Shown: positions 1 through 8,179 of the stretch, in pieces
Position numbering within the stretch: position 1 is the stretch's first letter
How the letters are laid out: every line of letters starts with the position of its first letter
Translations under genes and position numbers: made by a program
Notes under the pieces: model-generated
The model's database searches: none
The model's input: only the letters and a program-made list of their open reading frames with translations
What the model was told of the DNA's origin: nothing
Assembly: GCA_022822375.1 (NCBI GenBank)
Contig: JAJEBU010000158.1
Location: 1 to 36,102, forward strand
From: Dehalococcoidia bacterium
GTDB lineage: Bacteria; Chloroflexota; Dehalococcoidia; Bin125
Reading direction: 5' to 3'
Length of the DNA stretch: 36,102 nucleotides

Positions 1-4
1 ACCC

Positions 5-802
5 ATGACCCTCGAACCCGACGCCTACACCACCATCGACATTGAGAAGCGCTCGAACGGGATTGCCGTTGCGACGCTCAACCGGCCCGAGAAGCTCAAC
101 GCCGTCAACGCCGCGATGCACCGCGAGCTGGCCGCGCTGTCCGTCGACGCCAACCGGGACCCGGATGTTCGCGTGCTCGTCCTGACTGGCGCTGGACGCG
201 CCTTCTGCGCCGGTGGCGACTTCTCCGGCAGCCGCGACGAGCCGATGGGCGGACATTACCTCAACCGACTCAACGAGGCCCGACTGATCGTTGACAACTG
301 GCTCGACTGCGAGAAGCCGACCATCTGCGCGGTCAACGGCTACGCGCTGGGCTTGGGCGCCACCGTCGCGCTGCTGTCCGACGTGGTCTACATCGGGCGC
401 TCCGGCGTGCTCGGCGACACGCACGTCAACATGGGCATCGGGGCGGGCGACGGTGGCGGCGTGGTCTGGCCGATGTTAGTCGGCCCTGCGCGAGCCAAGT
501 ACTACCTCATGACCGGCGAGCACATCCGCGCCGAGCAGGCCAAGGAGCTCGGCCTCGTTCAGGATGTCTGCGAGGACGACGACCTGATGCCCACCGCGCT
601 CGCCCTCGCCGAGCGCCTGACCAACGGCCCGCTCGCCGCCATCTCCGCCTCGAAGGTCCCGATCAACAAGTGGATCAAGCACGTCAGCAACATGGTCCTG
701 CCCGTCTCGCTGGCGATGGAGCAGGTCACCATGGACGGCGCTGACGCAGCCGAAGCGCAGGCCGCGTTCCGAGAGAAACGCCAACCGAACTATCGGCGAT
801 AG
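5..802 (+). CDS. Crotonase-family (enoyl-CoA hydratase/isomerase-like) protein
   Basis: A 265-residue protein of normal crotonase length. The N-terminal NRPEKLNAVN motif, the oxyanion-hole segment AFCAGGDF (about residues 66-73) and the second oxyanion segment NGYALGLGA (about 111-119) are clear. By eye alignment, the two catalytic glutamates of classical enoyl-CoA hydratase are not conserved: threonine stands in the ALGGGCE position and histidine in the QPE position. The exact reaction on its acyl-CoA substrate is therefore uncertain; isomerase, hydrolase or another crotonase activity is possible. The ATG at 5 is the first in the window and gives a family-like N-terminus, but an upstream start outside the window cannot be excluded. 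No other gene shares its transcription unit visibly. Confidence 0.9.
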   Translation: MTLEPDAYTTIDIEKRSNGIAVATLNRPEKLNAVNAAMHRELAALSVDANRDPDVRVLVLTGAGRAFCAGGDFSGSRDEPMGGHYLNRLNEARLIVDNWLDCEKPTICAVNGYALGLGATVALLSDVVYIGRSGVLGDTHVNMGIGAGDGGGVVWPMLVGPARAKYYLMTGEHIRAEQAKELGLVQDVCEDDDLMPTALALAERLTNGPLAAISASKVPINKWIKHVSNMVLPVSLAMEQVTMDGADAAEAQAAFREKRQPNYRR

Positions 803-907
803 CCCATAGTTCCATTCTGTCGATACGCTGAGTCTGATCGCGGAAGTCTGCGAACGGCAGTGGCGGCTCGTGAGCGGCGGGCAGCCGGTAGAGGTGTGCG
901 TCGGGTG

Positions 908-2620
908 ATGACCGTCCTCAACAGCGTCTGCGCACTTCTCTCGGTACTCGCGAGGGCCAGGCCGTCGCGGAACTCGACCCACTCGATCATTGGCTTGGCG
1001 CTCCTGCTCATGGCCGCGTTGGGCGCCGCCTCCTGCACGGATGACCAACCCCAGCAGCAACAGTCCCAGATGCAACAGCAGGACGCCACGGCGTCCGAGC
1101 AGCCCGACCAGCGGGACGCTGATCAGCAGCAAGCCCAGTCTGACGCTGACGTTGCTGCACAGCAGCATGAACAGTCCGACAGCGAGCCGTCCGACGTCCA
1201 ACAGACCAGCCAGCAACAGCAGCGTCAGTCCGACGACGAGGACGAGCCGTACGCCACAGACGCGATGACGTCGGAAGACCAGCAGCAGGCGACGGAGAAC
1301 ATCCCCCCGATCCGCCGTTGGCTCGTCGATGGTGTGCCGCTCAATCCCAGCGCGCCCGCCGAAGGCGACGAGTACGGCTGGGGCGCAGCGATCGAGGGTG
1401 ATGTGCTCGCCGTGTCGGCGCCCTACCACGACGCCAAGGGCCAGGACACCGGCGCCGTGTTCGTCTTTGAACGCAGCAACGGCGAGTGGGTGGAAACCGC
1501 CTACCTGACGCCTGACTACCCCGACTCGCACGGTTGGTTCGGCCGCTGGATCGCACTCGATCAAGGCCGACTCGTGATCGGCGCGCCCTACGAGGACATG
1601 ATCGGCATCGACGGTGTCAGGATCGATGACTCTGGCATCGCCTACGTCTATGAGAAGGTCGGCGGCGCGTGGCGGCGCACGGGCACCTTGCTCCCAGCGG
1701 TGCCGCAGGCCGGCGCCTCATTCGGCTGGAGCGTCTCAAGCTGGGGCGACCGGATTGCGGTCTCGGCCTGGCAAGACTCCGTCGACGACATGATGGTCGG
1801 ATCGGTCACGACCTACATCCAACGCAAGGGACTCTGGCAGCCTGAAGCCGTCTTCCACCCGCAGGATCCCAGTCAACTGCACATGTTCGGACGCGACATC
1901 GAGCTGTACGAGAACATCCTCGTCGTCGGCGCGCCCGGTGACGACACCATCGCCGAAGACGCCGGCGCGCTCTTCGTCTGGCACTACTACGCCAACCAGT
2001 GGAACTTCGCCGGCAAGCTGCTCGCCTCCGACGGCGCGGCCGCCGACCGGCTCGGCAGTCAGGTCGCGCTGCATGACGGCTGGCTTGCCTCGGGCGGATA
2101 CGACCACGACACGCCCGCGTGGAGCAACGGCGCCGTCTACGTCTGGAAACTCGACAATCTCTGGAACTTCCACTCCAAGCTGCAGCCGTCCGACCTGCAA
2201 CCCGGCGACTGGTTTGGCTACTCTGTCGACATCAACGACGGCATCCTCGTCGCCGGATCGCCGCATCGAGCGCATCCCGAGACGGGCACATACCGCAGCG
2301 GCGCGGCCTACGCGTTCGAGCTGATCGACGACCGCTGGGTCGAGATCGGCGTCTTCGGCCCCGTCGACGCCATTGAGTCCGGCGCGAGCGCCGAGTTCGG
2401 CTGGGTTACCGAGGTCGACGGCATGACCTCAGTCGTCGGCGCGTGGCTCGCCGATGCCGAGGCGGGGCCAGACGCGGGCGCAGCTGCCGTCTATGAGATC
2501 CCCGAAGACTTCGACCAGAGCGCCCAGGCAGAGGACGAGGAAGAGTCAGAGGACGAGGTAGAGGACGGGCCAGAGGCTGATGGGGACCAAGAAGAGTCTG
2601 AGGCAGTGGACGACAGCTAG
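908..2620 (+). CDS. FG-GAP repeat putative lipoprotein with Q-rich linker and acidic tail
   Basis: About 570 residues. From the ATG at 908 the N-terminus has arginines, then a hydrophobic stretch (about 27-41) and a lipobox-like AASC with Cys43, so export and possibly lipid anchoring are inferred. Residues about 47-120 are low complexity, rich in Gln, Asp and Ser. From about 145 to 530 the protein consists of repeated units with FGW/WFG, DGxLVVGAP-like and GAVYVW/GAVFVF signatures, the pattern of FG-GAP/integrin-alpha beta-propeller blades. The last 40 residues are almost all Glu, Asp and Ser. FG-GAP proteins are usually cell-surface binding or adhesion proteins; the ligand is unknown. A GTG at 905 is an alternative start; the longer reading from 860 adds an arginine-rich stretch unlike a signal peptide. 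Its stop codon overlaps that of the convergent dehydrogenase gene. Confidence 0.8.
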   Translation: MTVLNSVCALLSVLARARPSRNSTHSIIGLALLLMAALGAASCTDDQPQQQQSQMQQQDATASEQPDQRDADQQQAQSDADVAAQQHEQSDSEPSDVQQTSQQQQRQSDDEDEPYATDAMTSEDQQQATENIPPIRRWLVDGVPLNPSAPAEGDEYGWGAAIEGDVLAVSAPYHDAKGQDTGAVFVFERSNGEWVETAYLTPDYPDSHGWFGRWIALDQGRLVIGAPYEDMIGIDGVRIDDSGIAYVYEKVGGAWRRTGTLLPAVPQAGASFGWSVSSWGDRIAVSAWQDSVDDMMVGSVTTYIQRKGLWQPEAVFHPQDPSQLHMFGRDIELYENILVVGAPGDDTIAEDAGALFVWHYYANQWNFAGKLLASDGAAADRLGSQVALHDGWLASGGYDHDTPAWSNGAVYVWKLDNLWNFHSKLQPSDLQPGDWFGYSVDINDGILVAGSPHRAHPETGTYRSGAAYAFELIDDRWVEIGVFGPVDAIESGASAEFGWVTEVDGMTSVVGAWLADAEAGPDAGAAAVYEIPEDFDQSAQAEDEEESEDEVEDGPEADGDQEESEAVDDS

Positions 2621-3405
2621 CGGTCGGGACCGCGCACCGTGACTCCGCCGTCAACGGGCAGGATCACACCCGTCACGTACTTCGCCTCGTCGCTGGCGAG
2701 AAACACCGCAGCCCAGGCGATGTCCCACGGCTCGCCCTCTTGCCGGAGCAAGCTGGCGTTCTTGCGGCGCTCTCGCAGCTCGTCCGACATCCCCGCGGCG
2801 TAGACCATCGGTGTGTAGACCGGACCTGGCATGATGCAGTTGGCGCGGATGCCGTCGCGGCCGTGATCGACCGCGAGAGCCTGGGTCAGTGTCGCCACTG
2901 CTGCCTTGCTGACGCTGTACGCCGTCAGCCCGCGCGGTCGCAGCGCAGCGATCGACGACACATTGGTGATCGCGCCGCCGCCGCTCTCGCGCATTGCGGG
3001 CACTGCGTACTTGCAGGTCAGCATCATCGACGTCACATTCACCCGCTGCACGTGCTCCCAGTCGGCCAGCGAGATGTCCTCCACCGTTCCGCGTCCGCCG
3101 ATCCCAACGTTGTTGTGCAGGATGTCGAGCTTGCCGTTGCGCGAGACCGCCTCGGCCACGATCCGCGAGCAATCTTCGGTCGAGGTCACATCAGCGACAG
3201 CGACGGCTGCGTCGTTGCCCTCGGCGCGGATCATCTCCAGCGTTGCCTCGACAGCCGCCTCATCACGGTCAACGAGTAGGAGGTCTGCGCCCTCGCGGGC
3301 GAACAGGATGGCCGTCGCGCGGCCGTTCCCAATCCCGTCAGCGCGAGATCCCGCACCCGTCACGATTGCGGACTTGCCCGAGAGTCGTCCGGTCTGTTCT
3401 GGCAT
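2617..3405 (-). CDS. Short-chain dehydrogenase/reductase (SDR) family protein
   Basis: A 262-residue classical SDR. It has a glycine-rich NAD(P)-binding stretch TGAGSRADGIG (about 16-26, with a longer-than-usual spacing), the NNVG motif (about 98-101), catalytic Ser150, Tyr163 and Lys167 in the YSVSK motif, and the C-terminal PVDGG signature of bacterial SDRs. It likely oxidises or reduces a hydroxyl/carbonyl on a small substrate in the cytoplasm; the substrate cannot be read. The GAGAGGA before the ATG is a good ribosome site and lies across the end of the upstream MFS gene, which stops only 10 nt before this start, so the two form an operon and may act on the same compound. Confidence 0.92.
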   Translation of the reverse strand: MPEQTGRLSGKSAIVTGAGSRADGIGNGRATAILFAREGADLLLVDRDEAAVEATLEMIRAEGNDAAVAVADVTSTEDCSRIVAEAVSRNGKLDILHNNVGIGGRGTVEDISLADWEHVQRVNVTSMMLTCKYAVPAMRESGGGAITNVSSIAALRPRGLTAYSVSKAAVATLTQALAVDHGRDGIRANCIMPGPVYTPMVYAAGMSDELRERRKNASLLRQEGEPWDIAWAAVFLASDEAKYVTGVILPVDGGVTVRGPDR

Positions 3406-3415
3406 GGTGGTCCTC

Positions 3416-4756
3416 TCAATCAGTGGTCAGGGTGCTGGTTGGCGCCGGCTGGGGTGGACGCTGCGGCTTCCAGAGTGCTTCGCGCCGCCAGCCGGGGAGG
3501 AGCGCGGACGGCAAGAGCGTGCCTCGTTCCTCACGGTCGGCGCGGACCCACAGGATCATGATGATCAGCAGCAGCGGCCCAAAGAACGCGGCCAGGCCGA
3601 GGAACACCGTGGGCAGTGAGTATGCGTCGACGATGCTGCCGAAGATTGGCAGGAAGGGCAGCATGATCAGCGCCCAACCCATGTGGTTGAGCGACAGCGC
3701 CGTCGCCCGCAAGCGCGACGGAATGCGGCGGTTCAGGTAGCCCTCCATCAGCGGCATCTGCGCGCCCCGCGCGAGTCCGAGGATGATGAAGAATGCGATC
3801 GCGCCCAGATGGTCGATCAGCGAGATCGCCGCGTAGACCAGCACCACCCAGAACGGCAGCGACGCCAGCGTGCGCACGATCCCCAAGCGAGTCGCCAGCC
3901 AGAAGGCCAGCGCGGCGGCGAAGACCGTCGCAATCCGCGCCGGCGCTTGCAACGCCGTGAAGGCCCATCCCACTTCCAGACCTTGCTCTTTCAGGAACGG
4001 CTGCAGCAGATAAAACTCGGGCACCATCGAGGCGATCAGCAGCGCCGAAAAGATCAGCGAGTAGCGAATCGTCGGCGTGCGGCCGGCCAATCGCAGCGTC
4101 TCCCGCAACAACTGCATGTACGACGGACCGCTTGCTTGCAGATCGTCCTCGTGGCGCGGAGGCTCGCGGAAGAACAGCGAGACGATCAGCGCGAGGCCAG
4201 TCGCGGTCGTGCCGGCCAGCAGTGCGTAACGCGCCCCGATCTCTCCCGCGATGGCGCCGCCGGTGATGGTCGCGATCACCAGCGCCAACGACCGCACCGC
4301 AAACGCACGTCCCGCCTGCCGCTCGAACTCCCGCTCGCGGCCCAGCGATTGCAGTGTGTCGTGCAAGAACGCGCTGTCGGTGCCGGTCAGACAGACCATC
4401 GCCAGACCCCACAGCGACCAGGCGACAGCGGCCATCCAGAAGGAGTCCGTGAACGCGAACCACGACGTGAACGCCATAAAGATGATCAGCGAAGCGCGAA
4501 TCGTCCGCACACGGCCGAAGCGATCGGCCAGCGCGCCGGCGAGCGGCTGTCCGAATGACGTGATCACATAGAACGCTGGTCCAATCGCGCCCAGCTGCGA
4601 CCAGGACAGCCCGACCTCGTCGGTGGCGTAGATGATCCAGATCGGCATCCAGAAGTGCAGATCGTGGAGAAAGTAGAAGACCGGATACAGTCGCAGGTTG
4701 CGCTGCCAGCGGCGGCGTTGATCGGGCGCAGGTTGGGGAAGATGGGTCAGGCTCAC
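3416..4756 (-). CDS. Major facilitator superfamily transporter
   Basis: A 446-residue polytopic membrane protein with about 12 hydrophobic segments. The loop after the second segment reads GALADRFGRVRT, the MFS motif A (about residues 77-88), and a large charged central loop (EPPRHEDDLQ region, about 197-210) separates two six-helix halves, as in MFS carriers. The start is GTG at 4756; no ATG occurs before the first membrane segment and no obvious Shine-Dalgarno site precedes it. It is cotranscribed with the SDR gene downstream. Direction and substrate are unknown; a drug or metabolite efflux role is common for this group but is not shown here. Confidence 0.9.
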   Translation of the reverse strand: MSLTHLPQPAPDQRRRWQRNLRLYPVFYFLHDLHFWMPIWIIYATDEVGLSWSQLGAIGPAFYVITSFGQPLAGALADRFGRVRTIRASLIIFMAFTSWFAFTDSFWMAAVAWSLWGLAMVCLTGTDSAFLHDTLQSLGREREFERQAGRAFAVRSLALVIATITGGAIAGEIGARYALLAGTTATGLALIVSLFFREPPRHEDDLQASGPSYMQLLRETLRLAGRTPTIRYSLIFSALLIASMVPEFYLLQPFLKEQGLEVGWAFTALQAPARIATVFAAALAFWLATRLGIVRTLASLPFWVVLVYAAISLIDHLGAIAFFIILGLARGAQMPLMEGYLNRRIPSRLRATALSLNHMGWALIMLPFLPIFGSIVDAYSLPTVFLGLAAFFGPLLLIIMILWVRADREERGTLLPSALLPGWRREALWKPQRPPQPAPTSTLTTD

Positions 4757-4821
4757 GGGCGCAGGCTAGCGGCATATAGACTCAGCCCAATAGCTCTCAG
4801 AACGACGATTGGACGCAGCAG

Positions 4822-5604
4822 ATGACCGAACAGCAGATCCTGACCGAAACGATTGGCCGCGTTGGCGTGATCCGTCTGAACCGTCCCGAGAAGCTGAACG
4901 CCTGGACCAGCATCATGGCCAACCAGATGACGCGCCAGATCCGCGCCTGGAACGATGATGACGCCATCGGCGCGATCGTGATCGCGGGCGAAGGCCGAGC
5001 CTTCTGCGCCGGCGCCGATCTGCAGGGCTTCAACCAACGGCTCGCCGATGATCCCGACGCAGCCGCCCCGAACGAGCGCGAAGCCAACTGGACGCAGCTG
5101 ATCCGCGAATCGAAGCCAGTCATCGTCGCAATCCACGGCTACGCCGTCGGCGTTGGTCTGACGCTGGCGCTGCCAGCCGACGTTCGCTACGCGGCCGAGG
5201 GCGCGCGGCTGTCGATCCGATTCGTGAAGGTTGGGCTCGTGCCGGAGCTCGGCTCGACTCGGCTGCTGGCGCAGCTGGTCGGGCTCGGCCACGCGACCGA
5301 CATCTGCCTGTCGGGCCGCATGGTACCGGCGGACGAGGCGTACCGGATCGGACTGGTGTCCGCAGTCGTCCCGCAGGACGATCTGTTTGCCACAGCGCTG
5401 GCCAAGGCCGAGGAACTGGCCAACAATCCGACCGCGGTCGTGCGCAAGATCAAGACGCTGCTCAACGACAACGCGACCGAGCCAGACCTGATGCGAGTGA
5501 TGGAGCGGGAAGGTGCGCGCGACCGCGAGTCGCGGCGTCTGCCCTCGCACACCGAAGCAGTCACCGCGTTCCTCGAAAAGCGGGAGCCGGTCTTCAATCA
5601 GTAG
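4822..5604 (+). CDS. Crotonase-family protein (enoyl-CoA isomerase/hydratase-like)
   Basis: A 260-residue crotonase with NRPEKLNAW near the N-terminus, the oxyanion motif AFCAGADL (about 64-71) and HGYAVGVGLTLAL (about 101-113). As in the first crotonase of the window, the hydratase glutamate following the second oxyanion loop is replaced by threonine. A GLVPELGSTRLL segment places a glutamate where several isomerase-type crotonases (PaaG-like) have an acidic residue, so double-bond isomerisation of an acyl-CoA is a reasonable guess. It is transcribed divergently from the MFS gene across a 65-nt gap and faces the HAD gene tail to tail. Confidence 0.92.
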   Translation: MTEQQILTETIGRVGVIRLNRPEKLNAWTSIMANQMTRQIRAWNDDDAIGAIVIAGEGRAFCAGADLQGFNQRLADDPDAAAPNEREANWTQLIRESKPVIVAIHGYAVGVGLTLALPADVRYAAEGARLSIRFVKVGLVPELGSTRLLAQLVGLGHATDICLSGRMVPADEAYRIGLVSAVVPQDDLFATALAKAEELANNPTAVVRKIKTLLNDNATEPDLMRVMEREGARDRESRRLPSHTEAVTAFLEKREPVFNQ

Positions 5605-5618
5605 TCAGGCGCTTGGCG

Positions 5619-6281
5619 TCAGCCGCCGAGCAAGTGGGCGCGCACCTCGTCGAGGTCGCGCGCGATATGCGTCGCCCCCTGCGCCGTCAGGAACTCGGCG
5701 TCGCGCACGCCCACGATGCCAATCACCCCGGCGAACCCGGCGTTCCGTCCCGCGCCCATGTCGGACTCAGTGTCGCCGACCATCGCCGCCGACGCCGCCG
5801 CGCCGCCCAGACGCTCGAGGGCCAGGCAGAGCGGCGCGGCGTCTGGTTTGGGCTGCGCCGCCGTGTTCGAGCCGAGGATGGTCTGGAAGCAGTCCGCCCA
5901 GCCGAGCAGATCGACCGTCTTGCGTCCCGCGTCTTCGCGCTTGTTGGTCACAATCGCGAGCGGCACGTCCGCCTCGCGCAGCGCGTCGAGCAGCGATTGC
6001 GCGCCCGGCAGCGGAGTCGTGCGCGGCATGTAGTCGCGCTCGTAACGGCCCAGATAGTCCATGTAGATCGGCTGTGCCGCCTCGGCGCTCAGGCCCAGCA
6101 TGTGGTCGAGCATGATCGGCAGCGGCGGACCGATGTATTGCAGCAGCTGCGGCTCGTCGACCGCGTAGCCGTGCGCGTTGATCGTCTCCAGCATGCAGCC
6201 GATCACCAGCGGTTCGGTGTCCGCCAGCGTGCCGTCCAGATCGAACACGACCGACCCATAGCGAGCCTGAGAAGCACTCAT
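5619..6281 (-). CDS. HAD-superfamily hydrolase, phosphoglycolate phosphatase-like
   Basis: A 220-residue protein starting MSASQARYG. HAD motif I is FDLDGTLADTEP with Asp14 and Asp16, motif II is the VTNK segment, and motif III/IV is MVGDTESDMGAG with paired acidic residues. The helical cap sits between motif I and II (C1 cap), as in Gph/PGMB-type phosphatases. Likely a Mg2+-dependent cytoplasmic phosphatase acting on a small phosphorylated metabolite. The reading frame is open farther upstream to 6389, but that extension is arginine-rich and unlike the family, so the ATG at 6281 is chosen. The gene is convergent with the crotonase gene, 14 nt apart. Confidence 0.88.
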   Translation of the reverse strand: MSASQARYGSVVFDLDGTLADTEPLVIGCMLETINAHGYAVDEPQLLQYIGPPLPIMLDHMLGLSAEAAQPIYMDYLGRYERDYMPRTTPLPGAQSLLDALREADVPLAIVTNKREDAGRKTVDLLGWADCFQTILGSNTAAQPKPDAAPLCLALERLGGAAASAAMVGDTESDMGAGRNAGFAGVIGIVGVRDAEFLTAQGATHIARDLDEVRAHLLGG

Positions 6282-6385
6282 GGCAGGCGGATCCGCCAGT
6301 CGTCGGAGCCGGGCCGGTCCCGCTCGCAGACAGCGAGTGTGCCGCTGACGAAGACGCTCACACTGAGCGCCGGGCCAGGAATCGT

Positions 6386-6514
6386 TCAATCCTTGGCCGA
6401 CGGCCGTTCGGCCGCGGCGGCGGTGTTGCGAATCTCGTCAAGCAGCGCGTCGGCGTCAACGGCGAGCAGCTCGGCGGCGTCAGGAATGCTGAATGTTTGA
6501 ATCGGTGTCACCAT
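6386..6514 (-). CDS. Possible 42-residue small protein
   Basis: A short reading frame beginning MVTPIQTFSIPDAAELLAV, in the otherwise gene-free 318-nt gap between the HAD gene and the CNNM gene. It is rich in Ala, Asp, Glu and Leu and its composition suits a helical soluble peptide; the SIPDAAELLAVDADALLDEI segment vaguely resembles a small helix-turn-helix of excisionase type. No ribosome site is visible, and the frame is open much farther upstream because of high GC. I do not recognise a family. It lies upstream of, and in the same direction as, the HAD gene. It could equally be noncoding; this is a weak call. Confidence 0.3.
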   Translation of the reverse strand: MVTPIQTFSIPDAAELLAVDADALLDEIRNTAAAAERPSAKD

Positions 6515-6598
6515 GTCATCAGGGTAGCGTAGGTGCCAACGCGGGCGCGTCGACGGCGTCGCACGCGGCACGGACGGCACAGAAGGTGGGAGACGGTC

Positions 6599-7849
6599 GT
6601 GTTTGAGTACTTCGTCCTCTTGCTGGGGCTGCTGACGCTGTCGGCCTTCTTCTCCAGCTCGGAAACGGCATATCTGTCCATCGAGGGCGTGCGCATGGAG
6701 CACGAGCGGCAGCGGCGGCTGCCCGGCGCGGACCGCGCCGCGGCCCTGCTCAGCGAGCCGCGCCGTCTGCTGGCCTCGATTCTGGTCGGCAACAACCTGG
6801 TCAACACGGGAGCGGCCACCGTCGGCGGCGTGATCGCCCAGGAACTGGTCGGCGGCAGCGAGGGCCTCAGCATCATCGTGGCCACCGTGGCGGTCACCGT
6901 GCTGCTCGTCATCTTCGGGGAGATTGGTCCCAAGTCGGTTGCCCTGCACCACAATCTCACGATGGCCCGCTACTACTCGCTGCCGCTGATCTGGTGGAGC
7001 CGCCTGATCGCCCCGGCCGTGGCCGCGCTGGACTGGACGTCACGCATCTGGCTGCGGATCGTGGGTGGCGAGGAAGAAGCTCACTCGGCGCTCTCGCTCG
7101 GCGAGCTGCGCACCGCGATCGTCCAGGCCCGCGACGAGGGCGAGATCGCCGTGGGCGATACGTCAGTGTTGCTGGGCGCGCTCCGTCTGGGCGAGACGCA
7201 AGTGCGCCGCGTGATGACCGCTCGCACGGCGATCAGCTCTGTGGACGCCAACGCGACGCTCGAAGAGGCCGGTCGGGCGTTCGCGATCGCCGGCTTCTTG
7301 CGCTTGCCCGTGCGCTACGGCTCGGCCGACGACTACATCGGCTATCTGCACGGCTCCGACGTCCTGGCGGAGCTGGGACAGGGCAACCGCGACGGCGTCG
7401 TGCGAGACGTCATGCGCGAGGCGCCGCTGGAGTCGGAACGCGCGTCGGTCCAGCGCGTGCTCACCGAAATGCAGACGACCGGCCAGCATCTGATGCTGTT
7501 GATCGACGAATTCGGGGCGACGACTGGCCTGGTCACGCTCGAGGACATCCTGGAGCTCGTCGTCGGCAACATCCGCTCGGAAACGCGGGCGGGATCGGAG
7601 CCGGTGCCCGTGCGCATCGCCGGGGAACAGTTCGTGGAAGGCCGGCGCGGCCTGACCGATCTGGGCGCGGAGCTGGAGATCGACTTCTCGCCAGAGGAGG
7701 CGGAGACGGTCGCGGGCATGCTGCTGCAGCGGTTCCGACGCTTCCCGCGGGCCGAGGAGTCGCTCGATCTCTATGGGTACCGCTGGACGATCGTGGACGC
7801 GGACGAACGGCGCATCCGCCTGGTCCGCTTCAGTCGGCTGAAGAGCTGA
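6599..7849 (+). CDS. CNNM/CorC (HlyC)-type transporter-associated CBS-domain membrane protein
   Basis: About 416 residues from the GTG at 6599, which is preceded by AAGGTGG at good spacing. The N-terminal DUF21 membrane region (about 1-140) begins with a hydrophobic segment and FFSSSETAY, includes LVGNNLVN and ends with the FGEIGPKS signature. A pair of CBS domains follows (about 190-320), containing VMTAR and LIDEFGATTGLVTLEDI. The last 80 residues form the CorC_HlyC transporter-associated domain. Family members are linked to Mg2+/Co2+ or Na+ transport and are regulated by adenine nucleotides through the CBS pair. An earlier ATG at 6533 would add an arginine-rich leader and is unlikely. The gene ends just before the tRNA-Leu gene. 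Confidence 0.9.
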   Translation: MFEYFVLLLGLLTLSAFFSSSETAYLSIEGVRMEHERQRRLPGADRAAALLSEPRRLLASILVGNNLVNTGAATVGGVIAQELVGGSEGLSIIVATVAVTVLLVIFGEIGPKSVALHHNLTMARYYSLPLIWWSRLIAPAVAALDWTSRIWLRIVGGEEEAHSALSLGELRTAIVQARDEGEIAVGDTSVLLGALRLGETQVRRVMTARTAISSVDANATLEEAGRAFAIAGFLRLPVRYGSADDYIGYLHGSDVLAELGQGNRDGVVRDVMREAPLESERASVQRVLTEMQTTGQHLMLLIDEFGATTGLVTLEDILELVVGNIRSETRAGSEPVPVRIAGEQFVEGRRGLTDLGAELEIDFSPEEAETVAGMLLQRFRRFPRAEESLDLYGYRWTIVDADERRIRLVRFSRLKS

Positions 7850-7873
7850 GATGCTGATAAGCTGGAGGCGTGT

Positions 7874-7959
7874 GCCGAGGTGGCGGAATGGTAGACGCGA
7901 TGGTCTCAAACACCATTGGGCGAAAGCCCGTGCCGGTTCGAGTCCGGCCCTCGGTACCA
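7874..7959 (+). tRNA. tRNA-Leu (anticodon CAA)
   Basis: Acceptor arms GCCGAGG and CCTCGGT pair (one G-T), the anticodon loop CTCAAAC gives anticodon CAA, and the long variable arm TGGGCGAAAGCCCG marks a class II tRNA as expected for leucine. The T arm carries GGTTCGAGTCC and CCA is encoded at 7957-7959. It would decode UUG codons. It directly follows the CNNM gene and is 17 nt before tRNA-Gln. Confidence 0.96.
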
Positions 7960-7976
7960 AGCCACTGGAAGAGCGA

Positions 7977-8050
7977 TGCCGAGTAGTGTAACGGTAGCAC
8001 TAGGGACTTTGGATCCCTCAGTTCAGGTTCGAATCCTGGCTCGGCAGCCA
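7977..8050 (+). tRNA. tRNA-Gln (anticodon TTG)
   Basis: Acceptor arms TGCCGAG and CTCGGCA pair perfectly, the anticodon stem AGGGA/TCCCT closes loop CTTTGGA with anticodon TTG, and the T arm carries GGTTCGAATCC. CCA is encoded at 8048-8050. It lies at the left border of the lower-GC accessory patch that holds DUF3800 and hicAB, a usual position for integrated elements, although I found no direct repeat of its 3' end. Confidence 0.96.
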
Positions 8051-8136
8051 TAACCGCGACCATTTAGTGAGTGCGGCACGCCGATAGAGCGAAGCAGGTA
8101 ACAGCCGCTGCAGGCCCGAAATCGCCAGAAGGCCCC

Positions 8137-8166
8137 TTGACTGCTCTGCCAAATTCCGGCTAGAGT
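8137..8166 (+). promoter_or_regulatory. Predicted sigma70-type promoter for the junction RNA
   Basis: TTGACT at 8137-8142 and TAGAGT at 8161-8166 are separated by 18 nt, a close match to the primary sigma consensus in a genome where such matches are rare by chance. The predicted start (about 8172-8174) falls only a few bases before the folded element at 8180. No plus-strand protein gene follows, so the promoter points to a noncoding RNA or an antisense transcript across the 3' end of the DUF3800 gene. Confidence 0.5.
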
Positions 8167-8179
8167 GCGTGCAAAGGTT

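Noticed and set aside
476-1564. 362-codon minus-strand open frame opposite the first two genes
   Set aside because: Leucine-rich stretches arise from the complement of the glutamine-rich stalk; no start signal or family match.
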